This document shows, in pieces, positions 17,513-25,965 of a stretch of 64,000 bases of DNA. The position numbers were made by a program, and so were the translations under genes. The DNA comes from an uncultured Lachnospiraceae bacterium. GTDB taxonomy: Bacteria; Bacillota; Clostridia; Lachnospirales; Lachnospiraceae. Numbering within the stretch: position 1 is the stretch's first letter; each line of letters starts with the position of its first letter. Under the pieces are notes generated by a model that saw nothing but the letters and a program-made list of their open reading frames with translations, did not search any database and was not told where the DNA came from. The DNA is taken from contig CAJTTI010000010.1 in assembly GCA_910579225.1 (NCBI GenBank), positions 53,187-117,186 on the forward strand. Direction: 5' to 3'.

Positions 17513-18367
17513 ATGATGCTTAGGAAAACACTAAAAGATAAAAAAAGAATCGTTGTCAAGGTGGGAACTTCTTCCCTGACCCATCCGGAGACAGGACTTA
17601 TGGATTTTATTAAAATGGAAAAGTTAGTAAGGGAACTGACCGATCTGAATAATCAGGGAAAAGAAGTGATTCTGGTAAGTTCCGGAGCAATCGCAGTAGG
17701 GCGTAAAGCCATTGGGATGAAAGAACGCCCGACAAAACTGTCTGTAAAGCAGGCCTGTGCATCCATTGGGCAGGCAAGGCTGATGATGATCTATCAGAAG
17801 CTTTTTATGGAATATAATCAGACGGCTTCCCAGATTTTGATGACCAAGAATACACTGGTCAATGAAAGTAACAGAGAGAATGCGAGAAATACATTTGAGA
17901 CGCTTTTATCTATGGGAGCCATACCGATTGTTAATGAAAATGACACCATATCCACTTATGAGATTCAATTTGGAGACAATGATACACTGTCAGCCATTGT
18001 GTCCGCACTGGTCCAGGCGGATTTGCTGATTTTGCTGTCGGATATTGACGGATTGTTCACGGATGATCCCAACCGGAATCCGGAGGCAAAATTTATCGAA
18101 TATGTAGATCGGATTGACGAGCGGTTCCGGGAGATGGCGAAAGGCTCTTCCAGTGATGTGGGAACCGGTGGGATGTCGACCAAGATCAATGCGGCAAGGC
18201 TGGCAACTTCTGCCGGGGCGGATATGATCATTGCCAACGGAGCGGATATGGGTATTATCCACCGGATTATAGATGGAGAGCGGATCGGGACTATGTTCAG
18301 ATCCAACCGGACAGAGAATTTTTATCTGATTGATTACCTGGACGCACCGTCAGGCGGACAGACATGA
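17513..18367 (+). CDS. proB: ProB, glutamate 5-kinase
   Basis: The start is placed at ATG 17513, or 17516 in the same frame; the 150 nt upstream is open in frame but has no kinase-like residues. The 284-residue product is an amino-acid kinase domain: VVKVGTSSLTHPETG, LVSSGAIAVG, NENDTIS, FGDNDTLSA, LLSDIDGLFTDDP and GTGGMSTKINAA. There is no C-terminal PUA domain, as in many Firmicutes. It phosphorylates glutamate for proline synthesis. The next step (ProA) is encoded two genes downstream in an unusual fusion. No leader element was recognised in the 150 bp upstream. Confidence 0.93.
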   Translation: MMLRKTLKDKKRIVVKVGTSSLTHPETGLMDFIKMEKLVRELTDLNNQGKEVILVSSGAIAVGRKAIGMKERPTKLSVKQACASIGQARLMMIYQKLFMEYNQTASQILMTKNTLVNESNRENARNTFETLLSMGAIPIVNENDTISTYEIQFGDNDTLSAIVSALVQADLLILLSDIDGLFTDDPNRNPEAKFIEYVDRIDERFREMAKGSSSDVGTGGMSTKINAARLATSAGADMIIANGADMGIIHRIIDGERIGTMFRSNRTENFYLIDYLDAPSGGQT

Positions 18368-18421
18368 TCAGGACTGGTAAAAGCAGATACGCAGCCTTTG
18401 AGGCTGATGGCAGGAGGTACT

Positions 18422-18643
18422 ATGGACGACAGAAAGATTGCGCGGATTAACGAACTGGCGCATAAATCAAAAGCAGAAGGGTTGACGGAAGCAGAGAAAA
18501 AGGAGCAACAGCTTCTGAGGCAGGAATTTCTGGCTGCCGTAAGACAGAATCTGAAGAGCCAGCTGGATCACATTGATGTCAGAGAACCGGATGGAACGAT
18601 TGTGAATTTGGGAGAAAAATATGGAAAAAAACAGAAAAACTGA
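18422..18643 (+). CDS. ynzC: DUF896 (YnzC/UPF0291) protein
   Basis: The start is ATG 18422, behind CAGGAGG; 73 residues. The sequence MDDRKIARINELAHKSKAEG, then LTEAEKKEQQLLRQEFL, is the DUF896 signature; the family is a small helical hairpin protein of unknown role. The end overlaps the next gene by 23 bp. It sits between proB and the FthC-ProA fusion, so it is co-transcribed with proline genes. Confidence 0.88.
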   Translation: MDDRKIARINELAHKSKAEGLTEAEKKEQQLLRQEFLAAVRQNLKSQLDHIDVREPDGTIVNLGEKYGKKQKN

Positions 18644-20438
18644 GATCAGGACAGAAGTAAAGCAGCGCAGAGCAAAGGCAGATCCGACGAATCTGCATGA
18701 AGCAAGTCTTCGGATTATGGAGCGATTTACAGAGCTTTCGGAATACGCAGATACTAAAGTGCTCCTGGCCTATGTGGATGCCAAGAGAGAGGTAGAGACC
18801 AGACTTTTGATGCATCAGGCATGGAAAGATGGAAAGAAAGTCGCAGCGCCCAGAGTGGATGGAAACGGCATCATGTATTATTATTATATAGAGAATCTGG
18901 AAGATCTGGAACCCGGAAGTTTTGGTATCATGGAGCCGAAGCAGACATGTGCGTTGTGTGAGACAGAAGAGGGGCTTTTGTTGATGCCGGGGGTGGCATT
19001 TGACATCAGGTGCCATCGTGTGGGATATGGAGGCGGATATTATGACCGCTATCTGGAGAAACATCCGGGACTTGTACATATTGCGCTTGCTTTTGAATTT
19101 CAGGTATTTGACGAAGTTCCCTGGGAAATACACGATATACTGCCGGAGATGATTGTTACGGAAGAGCGGATTCTCAGACCGGAAAAGAAGGGAAAGAAGA
19201 CGCTGGAAGAGACTGGAAAGAGTGCAAGAGAGGCGGAGACAATACTTCGTATTATGGACACAGCCAGGAAAAATGAAGCTTTGTTGCATACGGCAGAAGT
19301 TCTTCTGGACATGAGTGCATATATTCTCTCGGAAAATGCCAGAGATGTGAGGAAAGCGAAAGAGAACGGGATGAATCCTGGACTGGTGGACCGGCTTTTG
19401 CTGGATCAGAGCAGGATAGTAGGAATGGCGGAAGGACTTCGGCAAGTGGCGGCGCTTCCGGATCCAGTGGGAGAGATACGGTCCATGAAGCAGCGTCCCA
19501 ACGGGCTGATGATTGGACAGAAGAAAGTGCCGCTGGGAGTCATCGGCATTATCTATGAGTCCAGGCCCAATGTGACTGCAGACGCCTTTGCTCTCTGCTT
19601 TAAGACCGGGAATGCAGTGATTTTGCGTGGAGGAAGCGATGCATTTTATTCCAATCAGGCAATTGTAAAGGCAATCCGTACGGCTCTTCAGCATTTTGCA
19701 ATCCCTCAAGACGCAGTCCAGCTGATTGAAGACACCAGCCGCGAAACCGTGCAGGAGTTCATGAAGATGAATCAGTATGTGGACGTACTGATTCCAAGAG
19801 GCGGTGCAGGCCTGATTCGTACAGTGGTGGAGAACAGCCGGATTCCGGTCATTGAGACAGGAACCGGGAATTGCCATATCTATGTGGATGAAAGTGCAGA
19901 CTTTAATATGGCGTCGGAAATTATCTTCAACGCCAAGACCCAGAGAATCGGCGTGTGCAATGCCTGCGAGTCCATTGTTGTCCATGAGAAGATCGTGGAT
20001 GCATTTCTTCCATGCCTGAAGAGACGGCTGGATGAAATGCATGTGGAGATGCGCGGAGATGCGCGTGCATTGAAGGCCGCCGAGGGACTGACTCCTGCTG
20101 CAGAAGAGGATTGGGGTACAGAATATCTGGACTATATTCTGTCTGTCAGGACGGTATCCGGAATCGAGGAGGCAATTGCACATATCAATCGTTATAATAC
20201 CGGACATTCAGAAGCGATTATCACATCTGATTATGCAAATGCACAGAGGTTTTTAAATGAGATTGACGCGGCTGCCGTCTATGTCAATGCGTCCACCCGG
20301 TTTACAGACGGATATGAATTCGGATTTGGAGCAGAGATCGGAATCAGTACGCAGAAACTGCATGCCAGAGGTCCCATGGGACTGGAGGCGCTGACTTCCA
20401 GTAAATATATTATCTATGGAAACGGACAGATACGATGA
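18621..20438 (+). CDS. proA: Fusion of 5-formyltetrahydrofolate cyclo-ligase and gamma-glutamyl phosphate reductase (ProA)
   Basis: This is a single 605-residue frame. Residues 1 to about 190 are 5-formyl-THF cyclo-ligase (FthC/MthfS): an RTEVKQRRAKADP start, LLMPGVAFD, and RVGYGGGYYDRYL. Residues 194-605 are a complete ProA: LEETGKSAREAE, then PLGVIGIIYESRPNVTADAF, and catalytic C446 (RIGVCNACES). T194 (codon ACG) sits where a stand-alone ProA would have its first Met, as if its start codon was lost on joining. ProA reduces glutamyl-5-phosphate with NADPH; FthC turns 5-formyl-THF into methenyl-THF with ATP. The two reactions are not in one pathway. The stop overlaps rsmD (ATGA). Confidence 0.88.
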   Translation: MEKNRKTEIRTEVKQRRAKADPTNLHEASLRIMERFTELSEYADTKVLLAYVDAKREVETRLLMHQAWKDGKKVAAPRVDGNGIMYYYYIENLEDLEPGSFGIMEPKQTCALCETEEGLLLMPGVAFDIRCHRVGYGGGYYDRYLEKHPGLVHIALAFEFQVFDEVPWEIHDILPEMIVTEERILRPEKKGKKTLEETGKSAREAETILRIMDTARKNEALLHTAEVLLDMSAYILSENARDVRKAKENGMNPGLVDRLLLDQSRIVGMAEGLRQVAALPDPVGEIRSMKQRPNGLMIGQKKVPLGVIGIIYESRPNVTADAFALCFKTGNAVILRGGSDAFYSNQAIVKAIRTALQHFAIPQDAVQLIEDTSRETVQEFMKMNQYVDVLIPRGGAGLIRTVVENSRIPVIETGTGNCHIYVDESADFNMASEIIFNAKTQRIGVCNACESIVVHEKIVDAFLPCLKRRLDEMHVEMRGDARALKAAEGLTPAAEEDWGTEYLDYILSVRTVSGIEEAIAHINRYNTGHSEAIITSDYANAQRFLNEIDAAAVYVNASTRFTDGYEFGFGAEIGISTQKLHARGPMGLEALTSSKYIIYGNGQIR

Positions 20439-20989
20439 GAGTGATTGCAGGCACGGCACGGAGCATGCCGCTGAAAACTGTAAAAGGTATGGATACAAGA
20501 CCGACGACAGATAAGACAAAAGAAACGCTGTTCAATATTCTTCAGACTGATGTGCCGGAGTGCAGATTCTTAGATCTGTTCAGCGGCAGCGGCGGGATTG
20601 CAATCGAAGCGCTCAGTCGCGGGGCTGCTTATGCAGTGCTGGTGGAGCAGAATGGAAAAGCGGCAGAATGTATCAGGGAGAATCTGGCTTTTACAAAGGT
20701 TGCCGACCGGGCGGAGGTACATAAGTGCGAGGTGTTGACTGCCCTGCATCGTCTGGAAGGACAGGAGCCATTTGATATTATTTTCATGGATCCTCCGTAT
20801 GATCAGGGAATGGAATATCCGGTGCTTTCCTGCCTGGCGGACAGCACACTGGCAGATGAATATACGGTGATTGTGATAGAAGCTTCTCTGGATACGGATT
20901 TTTCCTGGCTGGAGGAGCTGGGCTATCACGCCTATAAATACAAGAAATACAAAACGAACCAGCATGTATTTCTGCAGAAGAAAGGATAA
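20435..20989 (+). CDS. rsmD: RsmD, 16S rRNA guanine-966 N2-methyltransferase
   Basis: The 184-residue product starts in the ATGA overlap with the fusion gene. It shows RVIAGTARSMPLKT, DLFSGSGGIAIEALSRGA (SAM-binding loop) and the DPPY motif (IIFMDPPYDQG), with late strand elements of the RsmD family. It methylates G966 of 16S rRNA in the 30S particle. The pairing rsmD-coaD is conserved across Firmicutes and Proteobacteria. Confidence 0.95.
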   Translation: MRVIAGTARSMPLKTVKGMDTRPTTDKTKETLFNILQTDVPECRFLDLFSGSGGIAIEALSRGAAYAVLVEQNGKAAECIRENLAFTKVADRAEVHKCEVLTALHRLEGQEPFDIIFMDPPYDQGMEYPVLSCLADSTLADEYTVIVIEASLDTDFSWLEELGYHAYKYKKYKTNQHVFLQKKG

Positions 20990-20993
20990 AGAG

Positions 20994-21491
20994 ATGATTC
21001 GAGCAATATACCCAGGAAGTTTTGATCCGGTAACTTTGGGACATCTGGATATCATTAAAAGAGCTTCCCAAACTGTGGATGAACTGATCGTAGGCGTGCT
21101 GAATAACAGTGGAAAAACTCCGTTTTTTACCATTGATGAACGCGTCAGTATGCTGGAAGAACTGATCAAAGAACTTCCGAATGTGAAAGCCATGTCCTTT
21201 TCCGGGCTTCTGGTGGATTTTGCCAGGGAGACGAAAGCAACGATTGTTGTGAGAGGTTTGAGGGCCATCTCAGATTTTGAGTATGAGCTTCAGATGGCTC
21301 AGACGAACCATAAGCTGAATCCTCAAGTGGATACCATGTTTCTGGCAACAAGTCTGGAATATTCCTATTTGAGTTCCACAATTGTAAAAGAAGTGGCATT
21401 TTTTAATGGGGATATCCGTGAATTTGTGCCGGAACCAGTTATTAAGAGAGTCAGGGAGAAAGTCAGAGAGAAGACGGGACAGGTAATGTGA
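20994..21491 (+). CDS. coaD: CoaD, phosphopantetheine adenylyltransferase
   Basis: The start is ATG 20994 (MIRAIYPGSFDPVTLGHLDI), directly after rsmD; 165 residues, the usual size. The nucleotidyltransferase motif TLGH, the VVRGLRAISDFEYELQMA segment and EYSYLSSTIVKEVA are diagnostic. It makes dephospho-CoA from 4'-phosphopantetheine and ATP. The frame is also open 30 nt upstream inside rsmD, but only the chosen start begins at the conserved strand. Confidence 0.96.
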   Translation: MIRAIYPGSFDPVTLGHLDIIKRASQTVDELIVGVLNNSGKTPFFTIDERVSMLEELIKELPNVKAMSFSGLLVDFARETKATIVVRGLRAISDFEYELQMAQTNHKLNPQVDTMFLATSLEYSYLSSTIVKEVAFFNGDIREFVPEPVIKRVREKVREKTGQVM

Positions 21492-21513
21492 AATTGCATT
21501 GCCTGTTTTATTT
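21479..21513 (+). terminator. Intrinsic terminator after coaD
   Basis: The stem ACAGGTAATG (21479-21488) pairs with CATTGCCTGT (21497-21506), with one G-T pair. TTTTATTTA follows. Confidence 0.7.
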
Positions 21514-21625
21514 ATAAACAGGATCATGCGGGGAATACCCTGCCTTCATACGGGGCGCAGCAGACAGAGAAAAATTTTTTCCCGGTTGGCTGGAATGATA
21601 ATTAGCAGGAAAACGGAGATCATGG

Positions 21626-22501
21626 ATGAAGAAAAGAGGTAGAAGAAGATATTTCACAGGTGCCTGTATGCTTCTGGTCCTGGCAGTTTGTTTTAAGGCC
21701 GCATGCAGTCAGGAGCTGGCGATTCCATATTATATCGAAATTTCCGATAAAGTAGCAGAACCGATACGTTTGGCCGTGTTAACAGATCTACACAGCACAT
21801 TTTACGGAGAAGATCAGGAGGAACTGATCGGCGCGCTTTATGAACAGAAGCCGGATGCTGTGCTTCTGGTGGGAGATATTGCAGATGATCAAGTCTCTCA
21901 TGAAGGAACCGAAGTGCTGCTTCAGGCAATTGGGAAGCAGTATCCCTGCTTCTATGTGACAGGAAATCACGAATACTGGTCTGGTGAGGAAAAAGAGATC
22001 AAGAAAATGATTGCTTCTTACGGGGTTACGGTTCTGGAAGGAGCGGGCAGCATTCTGAGGGTAGGAGGACAACAGATCCATATCTGCGGAGTCGACGACC
22101 CGGATGGTTATGGGCAGAAGCATCAGCATAATCCCATGGCCATGGCAGAGTGGGAGAATCAACTTATGAGATGCCGGCAGGAGCTGGACAGAAGGAACTA
22201 TTCCGTACTGATGACGCACCGCCCGGAACTGGTTACTTATTATACGCATACAGAAGGAGAGGACCCGGCTGGCTTTGACCTGGTGGTGGCCGGGCATGCT
22301 CACGGAGGACAGGTGCGCATTCCGGGGCTTATGAATGGATTGATTGCACCGAATCAGGGCTGGTTTCCTGAATATGCGGGCGGACGCTATGTGCTTGGGG
22401 ATACCGTGATGATCGTAAGCCGGGGACTTTGTCGGAACCTGCTGCCGCGGGTATTCAACCGGCCGGAGCTGGTAATGGTGGAAATATGGCCTGAGGGGTG
22501 A
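21626..22501 (+). CDS. Membrane-anchored metallophosphoesterase (YkuE-like)
   Basis: This 291-residue product has an N-terminal hydrophobic segment (residues 10-28) ending near C27. That could be a signal anchor or a lipoprotein-like site, so the enzyme probably acts outside. The calcineurin-type motifs are all present: TDLH, GDIADD, GNHEYW, THRPE and GHAHGGQ, which bind two metals. The set is typical of YkuE/YaeI phosphoesterases; the natural substrate is unknown. The gene is preceded by a 135-bp gap after coaD. Confidence 0.88.
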   Translation: MKKRGRRRYFTGACMLLVLAVCFKAACSQELAIPYYIEISDKVAEPIRLAVLTDLHSTFYGEDQEELIGALYEQKPDAVLLVGDIADDQVSHEGTEVLLQAIGKQYPCFYVTGNHEYWSGEEKEIKKMIASYGVTVLEGAGSILRVGGQQIHICGVDDPDGYGQKHQHNPMAMAEWENQLMRCRQELDRRNYSVLMTHRPELVTYYTHTEGEDPAGFDLVVAGHAHGGQVRIPGLMNGLIAPNQGWFPEYAGGRYVLGDTVMIVSRGLCRNLLPRVFNRPELVMVEIWPEG

Positions 22502-22530
22502 AAGGAGATGAAAAATTCCTGTGAAACTTT

Positions 22531-22956
22531 GTGGTCCATGGGGATATGGTGCAGGCAGTTGCCGCCGCATGGCAGGAAATCTGGCAGATGAACCTGCCCA
22601 GAGCCTTCCAGTGTGATTTTGAGGAATACCAAAATGGTTCCGGAGAGAACGCAGAAATACACATTTATGTGGGGCTGGCTGGAACCAGCAAAGATAGGAT
22701 GGAATCCCGATGCGGACTTTTGTGCAGAGAGTGTGCCTACCGGGAGCAGATGAACTGCGACGGCTGTGTACAGATTGAAAAACCCTTCTGGGGCGACAGT
22801 TGTCCGGTGAAAGCCTGCTGTGAAACAAGACAGCACGCACACTGCGGACAATGTGAATATTTCCCCTGTGACCTGCTGAACAGTTTTGCTTACGATGAAA
22901 AACAGGGCGACAATGGAAAACGAATCGAGCAATGTAAATGCTGGAAGAACTGCTGA
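22531..22956 (+). pseudogene. Remnant of an effector-binding (GyrI-like) domain joined to DUF3795
   Basis: The GTG frame at 22531 encodes 141 residues. The first 50 look like only the last third of a GyrI/AraC effector-binding domain: AAWQEIWQMNLPRAF, CDFEEY, then EIHIYVGL. The rest is a Cys-rich DUF3795-like module (CGLLCRECAYREQMNCDGC, CGQCEYFPCDLLN, CWKN). In frame, an upstream TGA at 22522 cuts off the missing N-terminal part, and no strong ribosome site precedes the GTG. I therefore read it as a decayed gene whose 5' part was lost, though the DUF3795 part could still be expressed. No sign of the lost part is seen between 22501 and 22530. Confidence 0.5.
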
Positions 22957-23069
22957 TTGGTTTCGCCCGGAGGCAGAATTCTGTACCTCTGAATCCTTTT
23001 CTTACGGACTCAGCAGCAAATGTTTGGGCCCATGCTGGACAGTTATAAAACTATATAAAAATGAACGGA

Positions 23070-23097
23070 CGGCAGAGCGTAAAAACTCTGTCGTTTT
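23070..23097 (+). terminator. Hairpin terminator in the 310-bp gap before the TetR gene
   Basis: CGGCAGAG (23070-23077) pairs with CTCTGTCG (23086-23093), with one wobble, followed by TTTT. The gap from 22957 to 23266 otherwise holds GC-rich sequence without a convincing gene, then the TetR promoter at its end. Confidence 0.55.
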
Positions 23098-23201
23098 GGT
23101 GATGGCAGGGGTTGTGTTCTCGTCGAATCGGTGTACTGTGCCAGGCGGCGGTGGCATCGTGAACAGCATTGTACTGCAGCAGTAAGCCCCGCACCGACAT
23201 A

Positions 23202-23249
23202 TTGACTTCCAGACATTTATGTCGTATAATAATTTCAGACATTTGTGTC
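23202..23249 (+). promoter_or_regulatory. Promoter with two palindromic operators for the TetR-family regulator
   Basis: TTGACT (23202-23207) and TATAAT (23225-23230) are 17 bp apart. Two copies of GACATTTRTGTC occur. The one at 23212-23223 lies between -35 and -10 and is a perfect palindrome; the other, at 23238-23249, lies just after the -10. Centres are 26 bp apart. The positions fit autorepression by the regulator encoded at 23267. Confidence 0.75.
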
Positions 23250-23266
23250 GGAAAGTAGGATTGCTT

Positions 23267-23869
23267 ATGAATAAAAGAGGACAGGAAACAAGAAAACACA
23301 TAAAGAAATGTGCATGCTCGTTATTTGCAGAAAAAGGTTTTAAACAAGTGACAATGAAGGATATCTGCGATGTGACGAAGTTAAGCAGAGGCGGGCTGTA
23401 TTGTCATTACGAAAGCACACGTCAGATCTTTCAGGAGATTATTGATGATATGACAAGCGAGCAGGATAATGAGATTGATTTAAGAATAGAAGAAAATCAT
23501 TCGGCTGTAACTATTTTGGATGATATTTTAAACAAATACGAGAATGAAATGCTTGACAGACAATCTTCATTAAGCATAGCTATTTATGAATATTTTAGTA
23601 TCCGTGATCTAGCAGATCAAAGTAATGTATTATATGAACAATATTTAATTTCAGCAAATACATGGAAAAAATTAATACAATATGGGATGGACAGGCATGA
23701 ATTTCATAAAGTGGATATATCCGCAGTATTTGATTTAATTGTGTTTTCGTATCAAGGCGTAAGGATGTACAGTAAACTTATGCATATAGATAAAGAAACA
23801 CCTTCCAGAATAATAAAAGAAATAAGAAAAATATTAGTAAAAAGCAGCAGTAACAGTGAGATTATCTAA
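23267..23869 (+). CDS. TetR-family transcriptional regulator
   Basis: The start is ATG 23267 (MNKRGQETRKHIKKC); the frame is open upstream but runs through the operators. The 200-residue product has the TetR helix-turn-helix at about residues 10-55: LFAEKGFKQVTMKDICDVT, then LSRGGLYCHYESTRQIF. The helical ligand domain is unlike named members. The region is AT-rich and uses codons such as TTA, ATA and AAA more than its neighbours, suggesting recent transfer. It is likely autoregulated and may control the DUF5714 gene downstream. Confidence 0.85.
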   Translation: MNKRGQETRKHIKKCACSLFAEKGFKQVTMKDICDVTKLSRGGLYCHYESTRQIFQEIIDDMTSEQDNEIDLRIEENHSAVTILDDILNKYENEMLDRQSSLSIAIYEYFSIRDLADQSNVLYEQYLISANTWKKLIQYGMDRHEFHKVDISAVFDLIVFSYQGVRMYSKLMHIDKETPSRIIKEIRKILVKSSSNSEII

Positions 23870-23971
23870 ACATTTTTAACGTAGATAACAACACATTTAT
23901 CAATCCTTGTGATTCGTTAAATAAGGTGGTGTGTGCCATTGACTTTTATATATTTTAGTTTTGAAACCTGA

Positions 23972-24000
23972 TTGATATGTCGACTTTTTTCTGCTATGAT
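23972..24000 (+). promoter_or_regulatory. Candidate promoter for the DUF5714 gene
   Basis: TTGATA (23972-23977) and TATGAT (23995-24000) are separated by 17 bp. An ATGTCG element just after the -35 equals a half-site of the TetR operators upstream. The 250-bp gap before 24121 shows no gene. Confidence 0.45.
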
Positions 24001-24120
24001 TGTTAGTGGAAAGAGGCTGTCTGGCGAGATAATATACGTGTTTTCATTTGATGAAGAATTCCTTTTTGATTGTTTAGGCGCTGAACAGGCTTTCCTGAAA
24101 TTGTAAGAAAGGTTATACCT

Positions 24121-24819
24121 ATGAAAGAAGAATGTTTGATATGTACAGCACCACTTGAATATTTGGAAGCAGATAAGGTTATGGAGTGTGTAATATGTCA
24201 TAAGAAAGAAAACAGCAAGACCAGATGTGTAGAAGGACATTATGTTTGTAATGAGTGCCATACGACAGGTATGGATGTTATTATTGGTATGTGTCTGAAA
24301 GAAATTTCAAAGAATCCGATTGAGATTATAGAGAAGATGATGGAACTGCCGTTTTGCCATATGCATGGACCGGAACACCATGTGATGGTTGGTTCGGCTT
24401 TGCTAACAGCATACAAAAATGCCGGAGGGGACATTGCTCTGCGGCAGGCGTTGTCTGAAATGATGAACAGGGGAAAGAGTGTTCCTGGCGGGGCATGTGG
24501 CTATTGGGGGGCTTGTGGAGCTGGTATCAGTGCAGGTATGTTTATGTCAATCGTTTCTAAATCTACCCCTTTAGCTGTTGAATCTTTTGGGCTTTCTCAT
24601 TTAATGACTTCAAAGGCTTTGGGGGATATAGGGGCGGTTGGTGGTCCCCGTTGTTGTAAAAGGGATTCCTATCTGTCTATTCTTGCTGCTATAGATTTTG
24701 TAAAGGAGCATTTGGGAATTGTGATGGAAAAATCGAAGATTGTGTGTAGCCATTCCGCACAAAATAATCAATGTATTGGAAAACGATGTCCATTTGCAAA
24801 GACAAACTTAACATCATGA
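24121..24819 (+). CDS. DUF5714-like cysteine-rich protein
   Basis: The 232-residue product has two N-terminal CxxC pairs (CLIC at residues 5-8 and CVIC at about 43-46), then CNEC, a HMHGPEHH segment, and GGACGYWGACGAG in the centre. GPRCCKRDSYLSI and IVCSHSAQNNQCIGKRCPF follow near the end. This pattern matches DUF5714, a metal-binding-looking family seen alone or fused to SAM methyltransferases; no function is established. It follows the TetR gene by 251 bp, shares its AT-rich composition, and probably forms a regulator-target pair with it. Confidence 0.65.
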   Translation: MKEECLICTAPLEYLEADKVMECVICHKKENSKTRCVEGHYVCNECHTTGMDVIIGMCLKEISKNPIEIIEKMMELPFCHMHGPEHHVMVGSALLTAYKNAGGDIALRQALSEMMNRGKSVPGGACGYWGACGAGISAGMFMSIVSKSTPLAVESFGLSHLMTSKALGDIGAVGGPRCCKRDSYLSILAAIDFVKEHLGIVMEKSKIVCSHSAQNNQCIGKRCPFAKTNLTS

Positions 24820-24849
24820 TGCGAACAGAGATGAGAGGAGTTAAATCAC

Positions 24850-25965
24850 ATGGAACGAAAAGCAGAGATCAAACCGCCTGTGGAAGTGCGGTATCAGAAG
24901 GAACTTGCAGCCCTGGCTGCATTGGACGAAGGAAAGCGTCCTCTGAACTGGAAATTGTCTCCAAGGGCGGTCAGAACTTTTATTCTGGGGAGCCAGAAAC
25001 CGCTGCTGCTTGACGGAGAGGAGATCACGGTCCGTAAAAAATATCTGGGAAACGACGCTCTGGTGGAGCGCTGTATCATTACGCTTGCCGGAAATCGTGG
25101 GTTGATGCTGGTAGGAGAGCCTGGTACGGCCAAAACCATGCTTTCAGAACTTCTGTCTGCCGCAATCAGCGGGACCAGCACCAATACCATACAAGGAACG
25201 GCAGGTACCACTGAAGATATGATCAAATACAGCTGGAACTATGCGCTTTTGCTGGCCAAAGGTCCGGTGCGGGAAGCGCTGGTGCCGTCGCCTCTCTATG
25301 TGGGGATGGAGCAGGGAATTCTGACTCGTTTTGAAGAAATTACCCGTACACCTGCAGAGATTCAGGACAGTCTGATCAGCGTGCTCAGCGACAAGGTTCT
25401 GAATGTACCGGAACTGGGAGAGGAAGGGTTGCTTTTTGCCAGGGCGGGATTTAATGTGATCGGCACAGCCAATACAAGAGATAAAGGCGTCAACGAGATG
25501 AGCAGTGCATTGAAGCGGCGCTTTAATTTTGAGACTGTGATGCCGGTGCGGGATGTGGCTTTGGAGAAACAGATCATAATCAATGAAGTGGAGGAACTGG
25601 CAAAGGAAAGTCAGATTGATATGCCGGTGGACGAAGATGTGGCAGAACTTCTCGCTTCTACTTATCATGAACTCCGGGAAGGCGTATCTTCCATGGGACA
25701 TCGGATTGACAGGCCGTCTGCGGTGATGAGTACGGCAGAAGCAGTGTCTGTTTATTATCAGACAATGATGACTGCTTATTATTATGGTGATTCCCGTATG
25801 GACTTGGGATGTCTGGTACAGAACCTGGTGGGAGCAGTACAGAAAGAGAACCGGGAAGATATGGAGAAGCTCCGCAGCTACTTTCAGACGGTGGTGCGGG
25901 ATAAAGGAGGAAAAGAGGGAGTATTATGGAACGAGTATTACGAGGCGAGGAAGTATCTGAAGTAG
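24850..25965 (+). CDS. MoxR-type AAA+ ATPase (YehL-like)
   Basis: The product has 371 residues from ATG 24850. The AAA+ core has Walker A GEPGTAKT (residues 89-96), a Walker B-like region ending FEEI (161-164), sensor 1 GTANTRDKGVNEMS and an arginine-finger region ALKRRFNFE. FEEI lacks the usual aspartate before the glutamate. It matches the MoxR group that couples ATP hydrolysis to remodelling of a partner through a VWA protein. It is first in a four-gene operon with DUF5682, VWA and SWIM genes, the same set as E. coli yehLMPQ. The end overlaps the next gene by 40 bp. Confidence 0.88.
   Translation: MERKAEIKPPVEVRYQKELAALAALDEGKRPLNWKLSPRAVRTFILGSQKPLLLDGEEITVRKKYLGNDALVERCIITLAGNRGLMLVGEPGTAKTMLSELLSAAISGTSTNTIQGTAGTTEDMIKYSWNYALLLAKGPVREALVPSPLYVGMEQGILTRFEEITRTPAEIQDSLISVLSDKVLNVPELGEEGLLFARAGFNVIGTANTRDKGVNEMSSALKRRFNFETVMPVRDVALEKQIIINEVEELAKESQIDMPVDEDVAELLASTYHELREGVSSMGHRIDRPSAVMSTAEAVSVYYQTMMTAYYYGDSRMDLGCLVQNLVGAVQKENREDMEKLRSYFQTVVRDKGGKEGVLWNEYYEARKYLK

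Noticed and set aside
18579..20207. Long minus-strand open frame (542 codons) opposite the FthC-ProA gene
   Set aside because: It mirrors a strongly conserved plus-strand coding gene, has no recognisable domains and no ribosome site; it arises from codon bias.
22957..23200. Possible transposase remnant or small gene in the GC-rich gap
   Set aside because: No terminal repeats, no target duplication and no recognisable protein in any frame.
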